A stretch of 43,605 nt of DNA from a virus: positions 1 through 43,605 of the IMG/VR virus record IMGVR_UViG_3300008450_008428; one strand, written 5' to 3'. Under the pieces are notes generated by a model. That model was not told where the DNA came from. It saw only the letters and a list, made by a program, of their open reading frames with translations, and made no database searches. This document shows positions 6,113-13,251 of this stretch, one piece after another; the stretch's first letter is position 1; every line of letters begins with the position of its first letter. The position numbers were made by a program, and so were the translations under genes.

Positions 6113-6266
6113 CGGTGTTCGTATGATTGCTTCTACTCACAGAGAGAAAGAAGTAATCGGACAATTCACAGCCGAGAATATTGTCTCCACAAGAGACTGC
6201 CCTCGGTGCGGAATAATCATCAAGGCGGTGATACCCGTCTTACGTAAAGAAAAGGAGAAACATTGA
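6096..6266 (+). CDS. Small zinc-ribbon protein
   Basis: 56 residues. One half-knuckle at the N-terminus (MYCPRDG) and C-P-R-C about 33 residues later; the first half-site has a single Cys, so metal binding may need His or a partner. Overlaps the previous gene by 17 nt in another frame. A Lys/Glu-rich tail ends in KEKH. Confidence 0.58.
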   Translation: MYCPRDGVRMIASTHREKEVIGQFTAENIVSTRDCPRCGIIIKAVIPVLRKEKEKH

Positions 6267-6446
6267 CCTACTTCTTCTGCGTTTGGGGCTAGCTAGGAAC
6301 GGGGTTAGCTCCTCCACTCATACCGTTCAAGAAAGGTAAGGTGATTCCTATCTCTTGCGAGAGCATAGACTCTCCAAGCCAAACTTATTAGACCGCCCCT
6401 TGTGGACGGTCTACCCTTTGAGTTATGTAAGTGATATTATTTTCTT
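6267..6446 (+). other. Gene-free structured segment
   Basis: 180 bases without an open frame. Visible foldings on the plus strand: a 9-bp stem with two G-U pairs (6285-6293 with 6304-6312), a CTCT/AGAG mini-hairpin near 6351-6362, and a 6-bp AGACCG/CGGTCT stem (about 6390-6412). No long T-run follows, so this is not a clear terminator. It could be a small structured RNA or the 3' end of the small-gene operon's transcript. Confidence 0.5.
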
Positions 6447-6626
6447 ATGAAGAAACGTCCTACCCAAAACAAAATGTTTATAGTAAGAAAGTACGTACTG
6501 GCTATTAGCGCTTCTGATGCCATAAAAAAAGAAAAACAAGTTCCAGTTCACGATGTCTTTATAGATGACGACTGGAGAAAACTAAATGAAGACCAACTCT
6601 CTAAGTCTTTAGGTTTCGCTAAATAA
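6447..6626 (+). CDS. Hypothetical 59-residue protein, last rightward gene
   Basis: 59 residues: a basic N-terminus (KKRPTQNK), a predicted strand (MFIVRKYVLAIS), then acidic helices (FIDDDWRKLNEDQLSKSLGF). Its 3' end overlaps the convergent nuclease gene by 8 nt, so the two transcription units meet tail to tail. No ribosome-binding site. Function unknown. Confidence 0.58.
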   Translation: MKKRPTQNKMFIVRKYVLAISASDAIKKEKQVPVHDVFIDDDWRKLNEDQLSKSLGFAK

Positions 6627-7008
6627 CATCTTGAAAGTCAGCAAGTTCTCCTGCTCTCTCTTCAGTAATACTCGCACGACCACAATAGCGTATCTCTTTA
6701 CGCCATTTTTTTATGTCTATACAGTAGAAACGAGTCTTGTATCTCGGAGTATAAAAAGCAACCACGACATAGGCCATGGTTCTATAAAGATGAACCCCAT
6801 CGCAGGGATTTTGATACCCCGCGTCAGGTATTTTGTACGCTAAATGCCCCTGACGTGCGATGCCAAGCGCCCTGTCTTGGTGTTCAGCCAAACTTGCGAA
6901 AGGTAGGCTCTTTGTCTTACTCAACTTTACTTCAAAGGCACACGTGGGGAAATCGTCACGTTTACGCATCCATGCAATTAACTTGGAGGTGAAAGTGGCT
7001 TCTGACAC
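6619..7008 (-). CDS. RecU-like Holliday-junction resolvase / PD-(D/E)XK nuclease
   Basis: 129 residues. The core (AFEVKLSKTKSLPFASLAEHQ, residues 24-44) carries the E-x-K pair (Glu26, Lys28) and, after a Pro-Phe loop, the H-Q motif (Gln44). This is the same order and spacing as in the RecU resolvase family, where these residues hold catalytic metal. A beta strand follows (MAYVVVAFY). It would cut branched DNA during late replication or packaging. It is the last gene of the leftward replication block. Another small PD-(D/E)XK endonuclease role cannot be excluded; an upstream acidic motif is less clear. Confidence 0.68.
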   Translation of the reverse strand: MSEATFTSKLIAWMRKRDDFPTCAFEVKLSKTKSLPFASLAEHQDRALGIARQGHLAYKIPDAGYQNPCDGVHLYRTMAYVVVAFYTPRYKTRFYCIDIKKWRKEIRYCGRASITEERAGELADFQDVI

Positions 7009-7015
7009 TCAACAC

Positions 7016-7255
7016 TTATACCACGTTTTTGGGTTTGTGTCTACACTCACCTATTAAGTCCTGACAGTCGTGGTCTAAGTTTACATAGTATGCATCGCGT
7101 TCTTTCTGCTCTGGTGTACGACGCTCTAACTCTTCTAAGTACCACACTGGTGGGCTAAACCAGTCTGTATCGCATCCTGTATGTATTTTTGTCATAGTGA
7201 GAACTACAAGGTAAAGGAAGCTAGCCCCTAGTAAATAAATCACTAATGCTAACAC
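7016..7255 (-). CDS. Small membrane-anchored protein
   Basis: 79 residues from a GTG start: an N-terminal hydrophobic helix (about 2-20, ending LYLVVLTM) and a polar tail with Trp, acidic residues and two or three cysteines. An internal ATG would remove the helix. It lies between the nuclease and the structured gene-free region. Function unknown; it may be an envelope protein. Confidence 0.52.
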   Translation of the reverse strand: MLALVIYLLGASFLYLVVLTMTKIHTGCDTDWFSPPVWYLEELERRTPEQKERDAYYVNLDHDCQDLIGECRHKPKNVV

Positions 7256-7815
7256 TTATAGTCCTCACCATGACAACAATTTGATTTAAGAAGTGCTTGG
7301 TGGAATGGTCATGAACGAGTTCCTACATTCAAAGTAGCTCTCACAACATCACTCCACAAAACACTCCTCTAGTTATGAATAGGTGGGGAGAGTGGCAACC
7401 TAGCTACCACACGAGGGGTAGCGCCCGAAGAGTTCTAGTCTACTCAACCGTGATGTCTGCCCTAAGCCCTGACTTGGGACTCTGCGTTGATTCGGCAACT
7501 TCCCCCATCTATTCACAACTATTAAACAAGTGCTGACGGGAGGGTGTGGGTAGCTAATCCACCGCAGAATCGAACTGCCTTTACACGCCAGTGACAACCC
7601 TCCAGCCAACACTCGTTTTACTTACCCACTCTACCCCCAACACAAGTATTACGGGCCTTAATCTGGATTGATTTCGAGTCGATTCAAAATCAGCCCTGAG
7701 TTCTTACGAATACCCAGAAACCCACAATACTTATGTCAGGCGGTTCTTTCAACCCAACCCTAAAGTTGGGGGTAGAACGGATAAGTGTTGTCAAGGAACT
7801 ACCGCAACTATACAC
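7256..7815 (-). ncRNA. Candidate large structured non-coding RNA
   Basis: 560 bases with no supportable gene in a genome that is otherwise tightly packed. Many pairings are visible (given on the plus strand): GGAGGGT 7539-7545 with ACCCTCC 7597-7603, extended by GCTG/CAGC after a bulge; inside it GCAG/CTGC closing a 7-nt loop and GTGG/CCAC; GCTACC 7403-7408 with GGTAGC 7417-7422; a long-range 7385-7393 with 7498-7506 pairing; a CCCAAC/GTTGGG hairpin near 7750-7770; and an 8-bp hairpin near 7670-7691. Transcription is probably leftward, by read-through from the helicase gene. It might be one of the large ornate phage RNAs, but I cannot match a known family. Confidence 0.5.
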
Positions 7816-8985
7816 CTATGGTGTGTAGATTGCAATATGAAAGTCTTCTTTCTTCATCATGCTGTCGTACACACCTTCATCAACCGAGTCAGCGATAATG
7901 AGTGAGTGGTACACATTCTTCTTCAGGTGGCCCATACGCTGTATGCGTCCCATCATTTGTATGTAGTTCTTTAGCTCAAAATCATAGCTGTAGAAGACCA
8001 TAAGGGGACACCATGGTACTTCCCACCCTTCTGAACATTTCGCGTTAACTAGAAGCACCCACGGGTCTTCTTTAGATAGGTTTTGAATGACCTCGTCTTT
8101 GTTTTTCACATCACCACGGATAACAAACACCTTTCGTTCACTAGACAATTCTTCTTCTAACATGTCAAGCTCTTCGTTGTACCTACAAACAACAATGACA
8201 TGCTTGTTCTCGGCAACCAACTCCTTCACACGCTCAACCTTTGGCGTGTCATATCTCTTACCCGAATCCTTCAACGTGCCACCACAAATCTGATGCTCCT
8301 TACTGTAGCGTCCGATAGGGGTGATGTCTTCCAGTTCGCTGATGGCTTTCTTCTGTTCCTTGGTAAGCGTCAAATACTCTTCACTGTACGTCTGTTCAGG
8401 TACGTCAGCGCAGTCACTCATCAACACAATAGAACCGACCTCTTTAACAATCGCGTTCAGCTCTTCTTCTATACCTTCTTTGATAACAGGCACTACACGT
8501 GGGCCAAAGCGTCTTTCATAAAAGAACTGATTACGGAACACAGGGTAGAGTATTTGTTTACCCAAAAGAATGCACATGACGTAGATGTCCCATGGTGTGC
8601 TCCTGTACGCCGTGCCTGTAAGGAACCACACATACTCTGGCTTGTGGGTATGCAGATACCACTTCAAACTTTTATTCAACTGGCTCTTCATTCCAAAGAA
8701 CCAGTGCGCCTCATCTACAATAACAGTCTCAAACTTTTCGATATCTTTAACATGCTTCTTGAATTCCTCCTTGCTGTACACTGACACGTCTACCTTGTAC
8801 TGTCTTGCCTTCCTTACCCAGTGCTCTTTGAGAGCCTTCGGGCATATGACAAGGGTCCTGTACCCTGCCTTATGAGCCATGGCGAGTGACGTAGTGGTCT
8901 TGCCCGTTCCAACTTCGTGAGCGAGGACGTGGCGCCTAGGCATTTCATCGACGAGTTTCTGCTGGTGGTCATAGAGTTTTTCCAT
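7816..8985 (-). CDS. SNF2-type superfamily 2 helicase
   Basis: 389 residues. Conserved SF2 motifs appear in order: a Q-like start (DHQ, residue 8), Walker A (VGTGKTT, about 25-31), motif Ia (LVICPKAL), DEAH (91-94), motif III (LTGTAYRS, 122-129) and motif VI (QMMGRIQRMG, 343-352). The protein is compact, like phage SNF2/DEAD-box helicases that support replication or recombination by moving on dsDNA or remodelling forks. It starts 1 nt after the upstream ATPase stop, so translation is coupled. The duplex or protein it acts on is unknown. Confidence 0.9.
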   Translation of the reverse strand: MEKLYDHQQKLVDEMPRRHVLAHEVGTGKTTTSLAMAHKAGYRTLVICPKALKEHWVRKARQYKVDVSVYSKEEFKKHVKDIEKFETVIVDEAHWFFGMKSQLNKSLKWYLHTHKPEYVWFLTGTAYRSTPWDIYVMCILLGKQILYPVFRNQFFYERRFGPRVVPVIKEGIEEELNAIVKEVGSIVLMSDCADVPEQTYSEEYLTLTKEQKKAISELEDITPIGRYSKEHQICGGTLKDSGKRYDTPKVERVKELVAENKHVIVVCRYNEELDMLEEELSSERKVFVIRGDVKNKDEVIQNLSKEDPWVLLVNAKCSEGWEVPWCPLMVFYSYDFELKNYIQMMGRIQRMGHLKKNVYHSLIIADSVDEGVYDSMMKKEDFHIAIYTP

Positions 8986-8986
8986 A

Positions 8987-10294
8987 CTATCCTTCCTTTG
9001 TAATTTCTTCCCATAACTTATCGGCGTCCATTTGTCTTTGTTCTATATACTCCTTGTTGTCTTCCTCAAAGCCACTCTGTGTGATATCTTCGTACACTCC
9101 ATCACTTTGGCGAATTTCGTATTCTGCGTCTTCACTCACAAGATTATCAGTGCCTTCGTTAACACCTGCATATTTGCTTATGAGGCGTCGTGTTTTCGCT
9201 GTTGCGCGCCACGAATCTCCCGCGCCAACAAACCGTCCTCTACTTTTGGCGCACAGACCACGCACAGACAGGTCTTCAAGCCATGTTCGTATCGTTGTTG
9301 CTGGATACCCAAGCACTGATGAGAGACTTCCTACTGTAGCAGACGCGTGCTCTGTAAGCTTTTCAAGAATCATGTAGCGACCTTTGGGAACACAATCAAC
9401 CAAAAGCTTGTACAGGATTTTCTCGTGGTCAGGACGCAATACACCTCCTGACATATACGCAAACACACTACCAAGAGTAATGATTTGAGACGCCATACGC
9501 ATAGGCATCTCAGAAGAGATAGCCATGGTCATTTCTCCTCGGTAGTTTCTTTCTGTAGAAGAGCGCGACAGCGCCGCAAAGTCAGCCAACTCAATGATGT
9601 TTGTGATAACGTCCTCACTTATCTGTGGCATTTGGTCTGACGGTGGCAGTCCAGCAACCATGGCATCAATGTATTCCTGAAACTTCTCTCGTACCACCGT
9701 TCTTTTAGCGGTAATATCTACGATATTTTCAATGGCGCGACGTGTTGTTTTGAGTCGGTCTTGTGGCTTGAGAACGTATGTAATCCAGCGTGTACCCATT
9801 TGTGCGAATGTCTGCTCGGCTGAATAAATCTTCTCTGTCACACCAGCAATAAGACTTATCTTTCCTTTCCATTCGAGCCTCTTACCTGTTCCTGTTTCTT
9901 TCACTAGATGTCCGTCGTATATCTCACGCATCTGACCCATGATTTCTATCTGCGCATCATGACCCATTGAAAGAATTGTGGTGAAGTCTTTCATTGTGAT
10001 GATGCCATTCTTGATACGCAACAAAAGTGAAGATTGGTTTCCATTTGCGTTATTGAAACCAGACAAGAACGTGTTGGTAGTGAGCATTGAAATCTGGTGC
10101 ACGAACGGTACGCTAAGCGTCATGTTGATAATCTCTGATTTACCACCAGAAGAAGGACCGACAATCATAAGCCATACAGGGTCGCCCTTTAGTCTATTTG
10201 CGATTACAGTCGCTGCGACAAGGGGAATGATGCCCTCGTCTTCAAGGTAATACACAGAACGGTATGTGTTGACGAGGTCATCAATATTAGGCAT
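8987..10294 (-). CDS. P-loop ATPase, probable replicative helicase or loader
   Basis: 435 residues. Walker A is GPSSGGKS (46-53); a Walker-B-like strand ends in MKDF (about 101-104). The middle contains a sensor-like ITLIAG-type stretch (SLIAGVTEK) and Arg-rich helices. The C-terminal part (about 315-375) reads as a winged helix, and the tail is acidic. Such ATPase-plus-winged-helix proteins in phages sit beside primase zinc-finger proteins and act at the fork. It overlaps the primase-like gene by 8 nt. It lacks the usual DnaB layout, so helicase versus loader is open. Confidence 0.75.
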   Translation of the reverse strand: MPNIDDLVNTYRSVYYLEDEGIIPLVAATVIANRLKGDPVWLMIVGPSSGGKSEIINMTLSVPFVHQISMLTTNTFLSGFNNANGNQSSLLLRIKNGIITMKDFTTILSMGHDAQIEIMGQMREIYDGHLVKETGTGKRLEWKGKISLIAGVTEKIYSAEQTFAQMGTRWITYVLKPQDRLKTTRRAIENIVDITAKRTVVREKFQEYIDAMVAGLPPSDQMPQISEDVITNIIELADFAALSRSSTERNYRGEMTMAISSEMPMRMASQIITLGSVFAYMSGGVLRPDHEKILYKLLVDCVPKGRYMILEKLTEHASATVGSLSSVLGYPATTIRTWLEDLSVRGLCAKSRGRFVGAGDSWRATAKTRRLISKYAGVNEGTDNLVSEDAEYEIRQSDGVYEDITQSGFEEDNKEYIEQRQMDADKLWEEITKEG

Positions 10295-10853
10295 ATGTGG
10301 CGAGTTTATGAACTGCTTGTTTAAAATCTACCTTCCATAAGCACATTGCTACATCTATCGTGTCAGCTGACTTGCTACACCCAAAACAAAAGACACTGTT
10401 GCTTTTGGGATAGTAGTGCAGACTTGCTGTCTTGTCAGTGTGAAAAATGCAGTTAACCATTCTTCCTCTCTTAAATTCAAGAAGAGAAGTTACTGGCACT
10501 AACTTTGCTCTACGTATTTCTTCTTCAAAGTTCTGCTTTCCTGCTAACGCTTTAGGACTTTTTGCCCTGTCCATCTCTTTAAGAATCTTCTTGTAGTTCT
10601 CTATTCTGTCTGTCGCTCTCAACTCTCTTCCTGTGAGGTCGTGTGCAACTCTAAATTGAAAGATGAATATTTCAGCTGCCCTGCCCTCAAGATGCTGGAA
10701 GGCAAAAGAGTCTGCGTAATACTCAAGCTCCATCACCTCCTGAATTTCTTGTCGTGCCTCTTTCAAAAGCTCACGAACTCTTCCTCGTGCTACAGCATGG
10801 TACGTTACTGACGCTTCTCTAGCTCGGTTCATCTCCATAAGCTTCGAAGACAA
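10287..10853 (-). CDS. DnaG-type primase zinc-binding protein (CHC2-like)
   Basis: 188 residues. The C-terminal region has C-x2-H (Cys135, His138) and C-x2-C (Cys156, Cys159) with 17 residues between, followed by the D-x-I-D-V-A pattern of the DnaG N-terminal zinc ribbon that reads template DNA. The first 120 residues are helical and unrelated. No TOPRIM polymerase domain is present here or nearby. So this is either a primase-recognition subunit working with a host or unseen catalytic partner, or a repurposed DNA-binding protein. It overlaps both neighbours, showing tight translational coupling. Confidence 0.82.
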   Translation of the reverse strand: MSSKLMEMNRAREASVTYHAVARGRVRELLKEARQEIQEVMELEYYADSFAFQHLEGRAAEIFIFQFRVAHDLTGRELRATDRIENYKKILKEMDRAKSPKALAGKQNFEEEIRRAKLVPVTSLLEFKRGRMVNCIFHTDKTASLHYYPKSNSVFCFGCSKSADTIDVAMCLWKVDFKQAVHKLATYA

Positions 10854-11130
10854 TCACTGGGGTGATGGTGTACTTAGCTACACCAACTTGCTCCTCCTCC
10901 TTCTTTTTCTTCTTTAATTCTTTTTCAAGCCTCTCAACGTCATCTGAGAATGTGTAGGAGCGTCGCTTGCGAAGAGAAAGAGTGCCTAGACCAGAGACTT
11001 CAAGCATATCAACACCCTCCCTGTCCATAGAATTGGATAGCTCCTGTGTTAGCGTTTTTAGCTCCTCACTGTCTTTCGCAACAGAAAGTTTTAATTCTAT
11101 TATTCTCTTTACTTTTTTTAGGTCTATCAT
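10819..11130 (-). CDS. Coiled-coil protein, possibly Gp157/Gam-like
   Basis: 103 residues. An amphipathic N-terminal helix, a short beta hairpin (VSGLGTLSLRKRRSYTFS) and a Lys/Glu-rich coiled coil (EKELKKKKKEEEQVG) before a final strand. This order resembles phage siphovirus Gp157 or host-nuclease-inhibitor (Gam-like) proteins, which protect phage DNA ends. The neighbouring RecB-like nuclease (4-nt overlap) fits a recombination role. The assignment is tentative because coiled coils look alike. Confidence 0.55.
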   Translation of the reverse strand: MIDLKKVKRIIELKLSVAKDSEELKTLTQELSNSMDREGVDMLEVSGLGTLSLRKRRSYTFSDDVERLEKELKKKKKEEEQVGVAKYTITPVIVFEAYGDEPS

Positions 11131-11966
11131 AGTGAAAGCGTTACTTTAGGAGTAATCATCTTTGGATTCCCGTCGTACATGAAGTCATACACCTTACTCA
11201 AGAACAGGTAAGCAGACCACAATTCTCCCAAAGAAGGAAACGCGTGATAGACCGTGTACTGAGGACGCTTCTTTGACAGTTGAACAATCACCCCGTCTTC
11301 GACAGGAAGTGCTGTCATCTCAGCAAAACACTGAGCGTAAGCTGCAATCTGTAGTCCGTAGGTGTCGTCCACTGCGTATGAGGTCTTCCAATCAATGACT
11401 GTGAGCTTCCCCTTGAAGAAGCACAAGAAATCCAAGGTTCCTGCCACCTTGTGTGTTTCGCTTCCGACAACAAGCTCAACAGCAACAGGAATAATGTCAT
11501 CCTTGTGCTCCCTTAGGAAAAGTTCAGCAGACAAAAGACCTGCGACGACCTCAAACTTTGCGTCTTTCGGAGCAAACGTAAGAATATCTTTTGGTCTTTT
11601 GGAGTTCCTTATCCATACGCGAATGTACTTTTCAACACCTTCGTGCACTTGAGTCCCTATGTCAGCAGCAGCACGCATGTTGTCGCCACTAGAACCAATC
11701 GCCATTTTAATTGCATCTTCAGGCTCATGTCCCTCGGCAATCAACTCAGCTGTTTTCTTGGCGGCTTCACGTACTGCCGCATCCTTGTATCCATCATTCT
11801 TTAGAATGACCTTAGTGGATACAGAATCAACCGTCACACCAGATGGTAGCGTGTAGTGATGTCCAAATGCGTCGTGGGCGGGCTTCACCTTATTGGTGAC
11901 TGTTTTCTCTATTAACGCACGGACATTCTCTGCTTCTGCCCAAGTTCGTGTGGCGGTCTTTTTCAT
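11127..11966 (-). CDS. RecB-like PD-(D/E)XK exonuclease
   Basis: 279 residues. The RecB-family nuclease motifs are all visible: G-x-x-x-H (Gly104, His108), a Glu before the core (Glu164), Asp179 in GTLDF, D-W-K (Asp192, Lys194) and Q-x3-Y (Gln206, Tyr210). These bind metal and cut or degrade dsDNA from ends. In phages this is the recombination exonuclease, usually beside an annealing or ssDNA-binding protein; the OB-like gene is 3 nt upstream. No iron-sulphur cysteines are present, so it is not Cas4-type. Confidence 0.87.
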   Translation of the reverse strand: MKKTATRTWAEAENVRALIEKTVTNKVKPAHDAFGHHYTLPSGVTVDSVSTKVILKNDGYKDAAVREAAKKTAELIAEGHEPEDAIKMAIGSSGDNMRAAADIGTQVHEGVEKYIRVWIRNSKRPKDILTFAPKDAKFEVVAGLLSAELFLREHKDDIIPVAVELVVGSETHKVAGTLDFLCFFKGKLTVIDWKTSYAVDDTYGLQIAAYAQCFAEMTALPVEDGVIVQLSKKRPQYTVYHAFPSLGELWSAYLFLSKVYDFMYDGNPKMITPKVTLSL

Positions 11967-11969
11967 AGG

Positions 11970-12305
11970 TTAGGGCTTCTTAACGAACACTTGGATAGAC
12001 TTTGCTGGGTGATGTCCTTTAACCGCAGGAGGAATTTCTTTCTCAAAGCGGAAACCAAGGATGTCACCTACCTCTGCCTTACTTGCTCGTGTGATTACAT
12101 ACTCCTTGCGCAAGTCGATACCAACCTTAACGTCAGTACCGTCTGGCTGCTTAAGCACGAAGACGCGGCGTGCACCGAAGCCATCTTTTTCTGGCTGGTC
12201 AAATATTTCCACTACTTCACCAGCAATCTTGTCTCCGACGTTGGTGAAAGAAAACCAGTTAGACTGTGGAATATTAGATTCGTTGAATAGTTCATCGTCG
12301 TTCAT
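11970..12305 (-). CDS. OB-fold-like protein, possible ssDNA-binding protein
   Basis: 111 residues, beta-rich. The order (VGDKIAGEVVEIFD strand-turn-strand, ARRVFVLKQPDG, then a G-x-x-L-G-F-x-F strand late) fits an OB barrel. It is translated just before the RecB-like nuclease. A single-strand-binding or annealing-cofactor role is likely, but it lacks the acidic tail typical of SSB. Upstream, TTGTCA (12332-12337 on the minus strand) and TATACA at 12311-12316 may give a promoter only 5 nt before the ATG. Confidence 0.55.
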   Translation of the reverse strand: MNDDELFNESNIPQSNWFSFTNVGDKIAGEVVEIFDQPEKDGFGARRVFVLKQPDGTDVKVGIDLRKEYVITRASKAEVGDILGFRFEKEIPPAVKGHHPAKSIQVFVKKP

Positions 12306-12323
12306 ATGTGTGTATATATGTAT

Positions 12324-12524
12324 TTATTTTTTGACAATGTGTTCAATAAGTTGTCGAGTGATATTGAACACAAATGCTAACTCCGCCTTGGTAAGTTTAG
12401 GATGTTCGTAGCTTCCGTTAAACAGTTCACAAATCAACTCGTCTCGCACTTTTAAAAGATGAGCTGCTTGTGCGCTGGTTGGACTTGCATTCGTTCGGCG
12501 TCTCGGCTGTGGCGGTGTTTGCAT
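12324..12524 (-). CDS. Small HTH DNA-binding protein
   Basis: 66 residues from the ATG at 12524. A basic Pro/Arg/Thr-rich N-terminus is followed by helices ending in a helix-turn-helix (LTKAELAFVFNITRQLIEHI). It is the first gene of the leftward replication block. Its promoter (TTGCAA, 16 bp, TACAAT) ends 8 nt before the ATG, so the message should be leaderless. The promoter's -35 lies in a palindrome shared with a divergent promoter, an arrangement typical of autoregulation. An upstream in-frame GTG at 12569 is rejected because it lies inside that palindrome. Confidence 0.68.
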   Translation of the reverse strand: MQTPPQPRRRTNASPTSAQAAHLLKVRDELICELFNGSYEHPKLTKAELAFVFNITRQLIEHIVKK

Positions 12525-12532
12525 AGAAGTGC

Positions 12533-12560
12533 ATTGTACATAATGTAAAATGCATTGCAA
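12533..12560 (-). promoter_or_regulatory. Leftward promoter of the HTH gene
   Basis: On the minus strand: TTGCAA (12560-12555), 16-bp spacer, TACAAT (12538-12533), then 8 nt to the ATG at 12524. A start about 7 nt past the -10 gives a leaderless message. Confidence 0.6.
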
Positions 12561-12568
12561 GTCTTGCA
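12556..12568. promoter_or_regulatory. Shared operator palindrome
   Basis: TGCAAG-T-CTTGCA is a perfect palindrome that overlaps the -35 hexamers of both divergent promoters. A dimeric HTH repressor bound here would block both; the adjacent HTH gene is the obvious candidate. Binding is inferred. Confidence 0.6.
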
Positions 12569-12591
12569 CTCTCTTTTAAGTGTGTGATAAT
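12564..12591 (+). promoter_or_regulatory. Rightward promoter of the candidate small RNA
   Basis: TTGCAC (12564-12569), 16-bp spacer, GATAAT (12586-12591; 5 of 6). Transcription would begin about 12596-12599, at the base of the structured segment. Confidence 0.55.
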
Positions 12592-12595
12592 TATT

Positions 12596-12727
12596 CCGCT
12601 GGGGATTACGCCAGCTGAGGAAATACGTGCCCAGAAAGTGCACCTCCTCGAAGACAGCGGATTTCTGGTAACTGGTTAGCCACAGCACAGACCGTCCCAC
12701 AACCACATGGCGGTCTTGTGCTTTTTT
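12596..12727 (+). ncRNA. Candidate small RNA or attenuated leader
   Basis: About 130 nt with its own promoter and terminator and no open frame. Pairings: CCGCTG 12596-12601 with CAGCGG 12655-12660 closing a junction; inside, GAGG/CCTC and GTGC/GCAC stack as a hairpin (12617-12649). GCTGG 12598-12602 could instead pair with CCAGC 12611-12615, so two mutually exclusive folds exist. It ends in a strong terminator. As the next rightward gene starts 44 nt later, this may be a switchable leader rather than a free RNA. Confidence 0.55.
12685..12727 (+). terminator. Rho-independent terminator
   Basis: GCACA/TGTGC plus GACCG/CGGTC form a 10-bp stem with one bulged T (12685-12694 with 12711-12721), then six T. 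It ends the candidate RNA before the 12771 gene. Confidence 0.85.
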
Positions 12728-12729
12728 CT

Positions 12730-12755
12730 TTTTGTACTACAATAATTTTGTACTA
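12730..12755 (+). repeat. Direct repeat of TTTTGTACTA
   Basis: Two exact 10-bp copies, 12730-12739 and 12746-12755, with a 16-bp period. They fill the gap between the terminator and the ATG at 12771. They may be an operator or part of a second promoter (TTGTAC spaced 16 bp from TAATAA). Confidence 0.55.
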
Positions 12756-12770
12756 ATAACCGTCACGTTT

Positions 12771-13208
12771 ATGCAAATTACAGCACGAGAACTCATACAG
12801 CTTTGGGCATGGTTCTCAGGTCCAGTTCATGGTGTAGAAGCAAGACAGCGCAATGTTTTTGTAAGGGAGTATAAGGCTTCATACGAACAAGCTGTGCAAG
12901 GCCGTAAGGATGTTCTAGCTTCTTTGGCAGACAAAGATGAAAACGGAAAGGCCATTGTAGAACAGGGCAAGTATAAAATTCCTGATGAGAAGCTTGATGA
13001 GGCGAAAGACCTCGTTAACAAGTATCTCGACGAGACAACATACGAAATTCTCCCAGAAACCAAAGGACAAAAAGAGTCTCTAAGGTCTGTCTACACAATT
13101 CTTAAAGACAAGCCAATGGTTGCTGGAGGAATAACACTTGAAGACGGAGAAGTGTACGACTCTCTTCTAACAAAGATTGAGGAAGCACTTAAAGTTGTTA
13201 AGGGGTAA
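12771..13208 (+). CDS. Isolated rightward gene of unknown function
   Basis: 145 residues, helical, highly charged, no membrane segment or known motif. The start (MQITARELIQLWAWFSGPVHG) is followed by long helices rich in Lys/Glu/Asp. It is the only rightward gene among the leftward block from 6.6 to 38.3 kb. It lies behind a regulated divergent region and its own terminator-like leader, and it ends at a strong bidirectional hairpin. This moron-like isolation suggests expression on a different schedule, for example a host-modifying or decision protein. No ribosome-binding site precedes the ATG. Confidence 0.7.
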   Translation: MQITARELIQLWAWFSGPVHGVEARQRNVFVREYKASYEQAVQGRKDVLASLADKDENGKAIVEQGKYKIPDEKLDEAKDLVNKYLDETTYEILPETKGQKESLRSVYTILKDKPMVAGGITLEDGEVYDSLLTKIEEALKVVKG

Positions 13209-13213
13209 CTCCC

Positions 13214-13251
13214 CTTAAACCTCACATGACATCAGTCGTGTGGGGTTTAAG
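13214..13251. terminator. Bidirectional hairpin between convergent genes
   Basis: A 17-bp stem (13214-13230 with 13235-13251, two G-U pairs, 4-nt ATCA loop) lies just past the 12771 gene and includes the last codons of the HNH gene. Only three T flank the stem's GG, so intrinsic strength may be moderate, but the placement between converging transcripts is typical. Confidence 0.7.

Noticed and set aside
7539-7603. Canonical tRNA on the minus strand
   Set aside because: A 7-bp acceptor-like stem and a TTCGATT loop exist, but the loop is in the middle hairpin, there is no D arm, the T-loop position reads TTAGCTA, and no CCA end follows.
8200-8784. Rightward 194-residue frame
   Set aside because: It lies wholly opposite the SNF2 helicase, whose motifs are unmistakable.
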